Assembly (NCBI GenBank): GCA_958295485.1
Contig: OY282354.1
Location: 1,798,001-1,862,000, forward strand
DNA length: 64,000 nt
Source: an uncultured Gammaproteobacteria bacterium
GTDB lineage: Bacteria > Pseudomonadota > Gammaproteobacteria > Eutrophobiales > Eutrophobiaceae
Reading direction: 5' to 3'
Below are positions 58,574 to 64,000 of this stretch, in pieces. The number at the start of each line of letters is the position of its first letter. The first letter of the stretch is position 1. The notes beneath the pieces were generated by a model. That model did no database searches. It had not been told where the DNA came from and saw nothing but the letters and a program-made list of their open reading frames with translations. Made by a program: the position numbers and the translations under genes.

Positions 58574-59185
58574 AATGTCCGATTAGTCAGCCAGGGCTGA
58601 AAAGACGTTTTTCCTGCCTGAAAAATTTTACCTCATTCCCATTTTTTGCGCTATCCCGCGCATCCCGCCAACAGGCTAAACCTGCCCCGATTCGCCTTGT
58701 CACGATTGCCGCTTTTTGACAGTGAGACGAATTGCCCAATAAATCCGCCTTGGTCAATGTCATTTGCAGTGGCGGCCGCCAACAACTCCGCAAGAGCAGA
58801 AGGCCCCGGCAGTGAGGGGTCGTTGAGTTTCAACATCGCTACGCTCGCGGTAGGTGCCATTCGTTTATTGGCATTATTATAGGGGTGTCAGGGCGTAGCC
58901 TGTTATGGCAATAAAGTGATAGAATCAAGATAATTTATTGGCAGCAAGGAATTTTCCATTGATGACAAGCGAATTAGTGAGATATGCGGACTATAGTGTC
59001 CGGATCGGGGAAGATAGCGCTGTCACCCGCCGCGCTCCCGCGCTACTTTCCGTGGAAGGGGATGACCCCGCCATGATCGGCGGCCAGCGCAGACCGAGGG
59101 ATAACGCCCCGGAACGGGCTGGGCGATGGTGTCTGACTCCGCGTCCGCGAGGGGCCTTCCGGGAAGCGAAGACGATTTGTCCTCC
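58574..59185. other. Gene-poor region with the second 80-bp element
   Basis: These 612 bp separate the DUF2007 unit from the GT-C gene. Overlapping short frames on both strands at 58590-58880 have no recognised motif. The repeat at 58910-58989 lies in the middle. From about 58990 the DNA becomes more GC-rich, resembling the downstream gene, so a boundary of acquired DNA may lie here. Confidence 0.45.
58910..58989. repeat. About 80-bp element shared with 20104-20182
   Basis: AATAAAGTGATAGAATCAAG through GTGAGATATGCGG aligns with the copy upstream of the NRDE gene. In both copies the element sits within about 200 bp of the start of a gene on the + strand. The best conserved block is TTCCATTGATGACAAGCGA. 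Confidence 0.6.
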
Positions 59186-61816
59186 ATGCGCCTGAAGGGA
59201 ACCCTGGACAAGGCGTTCATCGTCGCGGCAGCCGCGCTGGGCGCGGGTCTCGTACTCCTGCGGCTGGCCAGCTACGGGCCGAGTGTGGGGTCGGATGCCG
59301 CCCACTACATCGTGGCAGCCCGCAATCTCTTGGCGGGTGAAGGTCTTATTGGCTTGGGTGGTGGCCCTTTGGTGCACTGGCCGCCGCTGTATCCGGCGCT
59401 GCTCGCCGGCGGGGGACTGTTCGGGGTCGATCCCTACGCGGTCGCCGGGCCGCTCAATGCCGTTGTCTTCGGGCTGACCGTCCTGGTCGCGGGTTGGTGG
59501 CTGCGGCGCCATATGCACTCCCGACTCCTGTGGCTGTGGGGCTGCCTCTCGATCGCACTGGCCCTTCCGCTCGCTGAAATTGCGTCCCATGCCCTGAGCG
59601 AGGCGGTTTTCATTCTGTTCGTAACCCTCGCGCTGACGCAGGTCGACGCCCACCTGCGCGGCGGCGAACGCGCAACCATGGCCCGGGCGGCGGCGTTCAG
59701 CGCGCTGGCCTGCCTGACCCGCTACATGGGCGCTTCCGTGATCCTGGTGGTGGTTCCGATGCTGCTTGCCGCGCGGGTTGCGCCATGGGAGAAGATGAAG
59801 CGCATCGTCGTCTATACGCTGATTGCCGCGGCGCCGGTGGGCCTGTGGATATTGCGGAACTTTCTAATTGCCGGATCAATGACCGGCGAAAGAGGCAAGG
59901 GTTTTTACTCATTTGACTTCATCGTGGGCGAGGCTTTGCGAATCGCCGCCAAGGACTGGTGGCTCGTCGGGTTGACCGCCCCGGTCCTGTTGACGCTCGT
60001 AATGGCTGCCGGCCATGGGTTCCGCCGCCGCGCGGACCGGAAAAGGGGCGCTGCTGTTGCTTCGGATATTGCCTGGGGTCCGTTGCGCGTATTCGGTGGC
60101 TTTGCGCTCGCGTACCTGACGCTACTCGTTGCCGCGATGATGGCGGGACTCATCGGGCATGGATTGGAGTGGAGATACGTCGCTCCCGTGTATATTCCGC
60201 TGTTGTTCGCGGCGCTATTGCTGATGGACGGTGTCCTCCAGTATACGCGGAGGAGGGCGCCGCGGGGAATCGCGCCGCGCCGGCGGGGAGTTCAAACGAT
60301 CAGAACAAGGGGGACTCTGGCAGCCGTCCTGATGTTAGGGCTATCCCTGCAGGTAGCCTTACTGGTTGCGCTGAATGCCCGCTATATATCGCTTTGGAAT
60401 GCCGGTGTGCGACAAGGGTATGGCGAACAGCGGTGGGGTAATTCAGAGAGCGTGCAATACATTCGGGAAGCGGCTTTGACAGGTACGATCCTGAGCAATC
60501 ACCCGATCATCCCGGGCTTGCACGCTGACAGTCCGGCACGCCGTTACAGACTACTGTGTGAGTCGGATCGCGTACGGTCCGCATTGTCGGATGCACTTGG
60601 CAGCGGAGAGGTGCATGTTCTCTATTTCCATGACCTCTATTCCAGTGCCCGGGGCTGGTGGTGGAACCCATGCTCCCAGCAGCAGGACGAGGACCTTGGA
60701 AACGCTGTGTCGCGGGAGCCCTTGCTGGAGTTGGTGGCGGAACTGGCGGACGGCAAGTTGTATCGCCCGCGCGAACGCGACTTTCGGGAGTTCCCGCCCG
60801 CCATGTTTCACAGTTCTGATGCTCCGATGGAGGGCAAGTCGTTCGGCGCTTTTCTCAGTAAGTCTCACGGTCAGCGGCTGCCCGGGGAACCGTGGCGGTG
60901 GGAGAAAGGCAGCGATGCCGATGGTTGGACGAGCCTCCCCGCTCAACAGTCCACCTACGTATACACCCCTACTGTTGCGGATGTCGGGTATCGCCTGCGC
61001 GCTTCGGTGTACTACGAAGACCGCCTCGGCAACCGGGTGAAAGCGATTACCAAGCCGTCCGAACCCGTACAGCCGGATATCCTGAAAATGTTGGCATCGC
61101 CTGGAAGTGAAGACGACAGGGGCGCGGTGGGCGTTTCCGAGGCGGACCGCATCATTCGTTCCAAGTACGATGTGTACCTCCACGGAAACAGGCTGATCTA
61201 TGAGAAACAGAACTGCAGATGGGCAGACGAAGTCGGTACGCGGTTCCCATTGGTCGTCTATTCGTTGGCTTCCGAAAGTGGAACTTCCGAACGCGATACG
61301 CTGGATTTCGAGTGGCACGAGAATTTCTGGAAGAACAACGGAACCTGCCTCGCTGAGCGCCAGCTTCCCGACAAGAACATCGTCGGCATCCAAACCGGAC
61401 AGGTTGACCCCGATAGGAACCTCCTTTGGGAAGCGGGGCGCTGGTTCAAGGAGAGCCAGCGGTGGCTTGACGGCTATTTGTCGTCGTCGGCTTCCAGCGA
61501 GCCGGCAACCCGTAACGTCTTCGATATCTATCTCGGCAAGGGAAACCTGATCTTTGTCAAGGACTCGTGTATCCGCGCCGACACGGGGGCGATGTTCTTT
61601 CTGCACCTGATTCCCGCCGATGTGAATGACCTCCCCGACCACCGCAAGCAGTACGGCTTTGACAACCTGGATTTCTATTTCGACCAGCACGGCGGCAGAT
61701 TCGACAGCAAATGCCTGGCGGTCCGCGCCTTGCCGGAATACGACATCGTCGGGGTCCGCGCCGGCCAGTTCGAGGGAAACAGCAGGTTCTGGACGGCAGA
61801 GATTCCCATACCGTGA
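59186..61816 (+). CDS. GT-C-type membrane glycosyltransferase-like protein with duplicated C-terminal domain
   Basis: This roughly 876-residue protein has an N-terminal half with about 10 membrane helices. The first loop SVGSDAAHYIVAARNLLAGEG looks like the catalytic acidic loop of ArnT/PMT (GT-C) glycosyltransferases, which use polyprenyl-phosphate sugars. After about residue 450 it is soluble: a region with YVYTPTVADVGYRLRASVYYED (Ig-like), then two copies of a domain of about 85 residues (about 660-741 and 778-865) sharing DxYLxxxxLI, a Cys pair, and LPxYDIVGxxxGQ. The codon use is GC-richer than the neighbours, suggesting transfer. The ATG at 59186 starts just before the first helix; a longer frame begins at 59126. 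Confidence 0.7.
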   Translation: MRLKGTLDKAFIVAAAALGAGLVLLRLASYGPSVGSDAAHYIVAARNLLAGEGLIGLGGGPLVHWPPLYPALLAGGGLFGVDPYAVAGPLNAVVFGLTVLVAGWWLRRHMHSRLLWLWGCLSIALALPLAEIASHALSEAVFILFVTLALTQVDAHLRGGERATMARAAAFSALACLTRYMGASVILVVVPMLLAARVAPWEKMKRIVVYTLIAAAPVGLWILRNFLIAGSMTGERGKGFYSFDFIVGEALRIAAKDWWLVGLTAPVLLTLVMAAGHGFRRRADRKRGAAVASDIAWGPLRVFGGFALAYLTLLVAAMMAGLIGHGLEWRYVAPVYIPLLFAALLLMDGVLQYTRRRAPRGIAPRRRGVQTIRTRGTLAAVLMLGLSLQVALLVALNARYISLWNAGVRQGYGEQRWGNSESVQYIREAALTGTILSNHPIIPGLHADSPARRYRLLCESDRVRSALSDALGSGEVHVLYFHDLYSSARGWWWNPCSQQQDEDLGNAVSREPLLELVAELADGKLYRPRERDFREFPPAMFHSSDAPMEGKSFGAFLSKSHGQRLPGEPWRWEKGSDADGWTSLPAQQSTYVYTPTVADVGYRLRASVYYEDRLGNRVKAITKPSEPVQPDILKMLASPGSEDDRGAVGVSEADRIIRSKYDVYLHGNRLIYEKQNCRWADEVGTRFPLVVYSLASESGTSERDTLDFEWHENFWKNNGTCLAERQLPDKNIVGIQTGQVDPDRNLLWEAGRWFKESQRWLDGYLSSSASSEPATRNVFDIYLGKGNLIFVKDSCIRADTGAMFFLHLIPADVNDLPDHRKQYGFDNLDFYFDQHGGRFDSKCLAVRALPEYDIVGVRAGQFEGNSRFWTAEIPIP

Positions 61817-62299
61817 CCACCGGGACCGGCGCGACAAGCGATCGGAGGGAAAAGCGCCGCGGAGTCAAACCGACCGACTACTTTACGGCGCCCAAAAGAT
61901 TGAAATTCAAGTTGGGTTGAGGTACACTTTGTAGCCACAGGGTTTCTCTCTTTTTTTATGTAACACTTTGATAATACTCACAATATACACAATGATTGAG
62001 ACCCTTTTCCATTTATTGGCAAGATATGCGCGTTAGAGGAATGACACTATGCGAACTGTATTGCTCCCGCCTGTAGTTTCGCCACATGGCGGCGATGTGA
62101 AGGAAAGACAATTCTTGCAGGAAAGATTCGCCCCCCGCTTGTCCATTCACCCGGGATTGACTCGCAAGACTGTATCCTGGCAAGGCAACCGGATGCTGCC
62201 CGGGCTTCGGTGGATGAAATACAAGGAAGGATTTTCCGGGGCGGTGGGTTGAATTTTTCTACAAAGTAAGTGTCAATATCGGTTTTGTCATAGAGAAAT
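61817..62299. other. Intergenic region with a short possible gene remnant
   Basis: These 483 bp hold AT-rich promoter-like DNA (61920-62030, with a T7 run at 61954) and a 67-codon open frame at 62049-62252. That frame ends SWQGNRMLPGLRWMKYKEGF, which faintly recalls the C-terminal tail of some DNA methylases (xYQxNxxxPFYRWFKYKExFS). With no other part of such a gene present it is at most a fragment. No terminator or RNA was recognised. Confidence 0.4.
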
Positions 62300-63268
62300 A
62301 TGGAAATATCACAGAAAGCGGAGATATTCCGGCTTAAATCATTTATATCCCGGCGGATAATCGGCCAGCGAAAGTTGGTGGACAGGCTGCTGATAGCGTT
62401 GTTGGCTGACGGTCATTTGCTGGTCGAAGGCGCCCCGGGTCTGGCGAAGACCCGGGCGATAAAGGTATTGGGCGACGGCATTGAAGCCGATTTTCATCGG
62501 GTCCAGTTTACGCCTGACCTGCTCCCCGCGGATTTGACCGGCACGGAGATCTATCGTCCCCAGGATGGTTCATTTCGTTTTCAGCAAGGCCCGTTATTCC
62601 ATAATTTAATCCTGGCGGATGAGGTGAACAGGGCGCCGGCAAAAGTGCAATCGGCATTATTGGAGGCAATGGCTGAGAGGCAAATCACGGTGGGCAAGGA
62701 GACCTACCGGTTGCCGGAATTGTATCTCGTCATGGCGACGCAAAATCCCATCGAACAGGAAGGCACTTATCCCTTGCCCGAAGCGCAACTCGACCGGTTT
62801 TTATTACACGTGGAAATAACCTATCCGGAAGCGGAAGATGAGTTGGAGATTTTGAAACTGGCCAGGCGGGAAGCTCATCAGCAGGACGAAAAGGTAAATT
62901 CAGCGCCGGTTACACGAGAAACGGTTTTCCTTGCCCGCAATGAAGTGTTGGACGTCTACATGGCCGAAAACCTGGAGCAATATTTGATCCAGCTTGTGCT
63001 GGCAACCCGCAGCCCGGGCGCGTATGGAGATGATCTTGCCCAATGGGTGCAATACGGAGCCAGCCCCCGCGCGACGATTGCGCTGGACCGCTGCGCCCGC
63101 GCCCATGCCTGGTTGAATGATCGGGATTTTGTCGGACCTGAAGACGTGCAGGCCGTGGCATTTGACGTACTCCGGCATCGCCTGATCCTGAATTATGAAG
63201 CGGAGGCTGAAGGCATCACGGGCGACAAGGTGGTTAGTGAATTGATCACGCGTATTGCGGTGCCATGA
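62300..63268 (+). CDS. MoxR-family AAA+ ATPase
   Basis: This 322-residue ATPase has Walker A EGAPGLAKT (44-51), Walker B LILADEVNRAP, sensor 1 ATQNP and the QGPLFHNL loop typical of MoxR proteins. These act as chaperones for assembly of VWA- and DUF58-domain partners, often with metal insertion or envelope stress roles. The next gene overlaps its stop by an ATGA, the standard moxR-DUF58 arrangement. Confidence 0.94.
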   Translation: MEISQKAEIFRLKSFISRRIIGQRKLVDRLLIALLADGHLLVEGAPGLAKTRAIKVLGDGIEADFHRVQFTPDLLPADLTGTEIYRPQDGSFRFQQGPLFHNLILADEVNRAPAKVQSALLEAMAERQITVGKETYRLPELYLVMATQNPIEQEGTYPLPEAQLDRFLLHVEITYPEAEDELEILKLARREAHQQDEKVNSAPVTRETVFLARNEVLDVYMAENLEQYLIQLVLATRSPGAYGDDLAQWVQYGASPRATIALDRCARAHAWLNDRDFVGPEDVQAVAFDVLRHRLILNYEAEAEGITGDKVVSELITRIAVP

Positions 63269-64000
63269 CGAGCGCCGGCGCGGCAATTGATGATCCCGTC
63301 CGGGCATCCATATCGGCTTTAGTCGGCTTGAGCCGGTCGGCGGCCTCAATCCGGCTCGGCAGCGGCAGGATACTCTCCAGGCAAAGTGGCGATTATCAGT
63401 CTCCTTTCAGGGGACGGGGAATGGAGTTTGATGAGTCAAGATTATATCAACCGGGGGATGACATTCGAAACATAGACTGGCGCGTCACGGCAAGGACGGG
63501 CAAGCCCCATACCAAATTGTTTCGGGAGGAACGTGAACGCCCGGTATTCGTCTGGATTGATTTACGCGCGGCAATGCATTTTGCCACGCGAGGGAAGTAT
63601 AAATCCGTTATCGCCGCGGAGTTGGCGGCAATGATAGCCTGGAGCGCTTTGAATAATGGCGATCGGGTAGGGGGCGTGATTTTTTCCGATAAGGAGCATC
63701 ATGAATTAAAACCACAACGCGGGAAAACCGCCGTATTAAGATTGATCAACAGGATTGTAAATCACGCTGCCTGGCTGGAGCCGACAGCGGAAGAAACAGA
63801 TAAACAATCGCTTGGATATGCCTTGCTGCGCTTGCGACGGGTAGCCAGGCCGGGCAGCCTGATTTTTTTAATCAGCGATTTCCGTCACCTGGATGCCGAT
63901 GCAGAAGTACAATTAAGCCGATTGAGCAAGCACAATGAGGCCGTCATGTTGTTTGTTCATGACCGGTTGGAGAAAGCGCTGCCGCCGGCAGGACGATATA
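63265..64000 (+). CDS. DUF58-domain protein (partial, runs off the window)
   Basis: This reading frame begins with an ATG overlapping the moxR stop and stays open to the end of the window (245 codons). It contains FRGRGMEFDESRLYQPGDD and IRNIDWRVTARTGKPHTKLF, the DUF58 hallmark, followed by EERERPVFVWIDL, which begins a von Willebrand-like fold (D-x-R in place of DxSxS). The remainder reads AMIAWSALNNGDRVGGVIFSD and LIFLISDFRHLD. Batches of BatA/BatB-type VWA genes usually follow. The 3' end lies outside the window. Confidence 0.93.
   Translation, partial: MTSAGAAIDDPVRASISALVGLSRSAASIRLGSGRILSRQSGDYQSPFRGRGMEFDESRLYQPGDDIRNIDWRVTARTGKPHTKLFREERERPVFVWIDLRAAMHFATRGKYKSVIAAELAAMIAWSALNNGDRVGGVIFSDKEHHELKPQRGKTAVLRLINRIVNHAAWLEPTAEETDKQSLGYALLRLRRVARPGSLIFLISDFRHLDADAEVQLSRLSKHNEAVMLFVHDRLEKALPPAGRY

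Noticed and set aside
58587..58882. Short frames on both strands between the coiled-coil gene and the 80-bp element
   Set aside because: No ribosome-binding site or family resemblance; competing frames on both strands argue against real coding.

Overview
The window looks like a chromosomal segment of a Gammaproteobacterium. The clearest evidence is conserved gene order: gyrA-serC-pheA, then pyrG-kdsA-eno-ftsB-ispD-ispF, all on the + strand between about 27.3 and 38.2 kb. A single-chain class I PurL, UbiG, RNase T, KdsA and a TonB-dependent receptor also fit. The genome is rich in short palindromic and tandem repeats, decayed gene copies and toxin-antitoxin pairs, which is typical of host-associated or slowly purged genomes. 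The exact taxon cannot be read from the sequence alone.

Region by region. 0-8.2 kb: an ammonium transporter paired with a STAS-domain protein, ubiG, a large TonB receptor and a CFA-type methyltransferase. This block contains a segmental duplication: the STAS gene and its upstream spacer occur twice, the ammonium transporter is deleted from the second copy, and a 3' remnant of the CFA-type gene lies upstream of ubiG. 8.2-18 kb: an Smr protein, the methionine sulfoxide repair pair msrQ/msrP, purL (with two odd in-frame insertions), a HEPN/MNT toxin-antitoxin pair, purB and a Tas-like aldo-keto reductase. 18-22 kb: an 18-bp tandem repeat array, pyrC, rnt, a TANGO2/NRDE protein and a metallo-beta-lactamase-fold hydrolase. 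22-25.5 kb: a sugar-acid catabolic cluster on the - strand (FAH hydrolase, SDR, split UxaA-type dehydratase, amidohydrolase remnant), then an alkaline phosphatase.

27.3-38.2 kb is the conserved housekeeping run (DNA gyrase, serine/aromatic amino acid, CTP, LPS Kdo, glycolysis, divisome and isoprenoid genes). 38.3-46.1 kb is an accessory island: an AlbA_2/RecG-like protein carrying a 37-copy 11-bp coding minisatellite, a zeta-toxin kinase with a small partner, a frameshifted orphan HsdS, a large winged-helix/PIN-like/membrane protein, VapBC, and a HIRAN-like protein. 46.1-54.5 kb is a nearly complete homoprotocatechuate (3,4-dihydroxyphenylacetate) meta-cleavage cluster (hpaH, I, G1, G2, E, D, F) preceded by an ArgB-like kinase and followed by a nitroreductase. 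54.6-57.2 kb encodes a tungstate-type ABC importer (TupABC), whose oxyanion could serve enzymes such as the Moco-dependent MsrP. 57.2-64 kb holds a ParE/RelE-type toxin-antitoxin pair, a DUF2007 protein, a GT-C membrane protein with a duplicated C-terminal domain, and the start of a MoxR-DUF58 operon that runs off the end.

The most unusual signals are: (1) the 11-bp minisatellite, placed so that copy-number change would shift the frame of a C-terminal helix-turn-helix; (2) the uncharacterised winged-helix/PIN-like/transmembrane protein in the defence-type island; (3) palindromic repeat DNA captured inside the coding sequences of purL and ftsB; (4) the STAS-Amt operon and its partial duplication.
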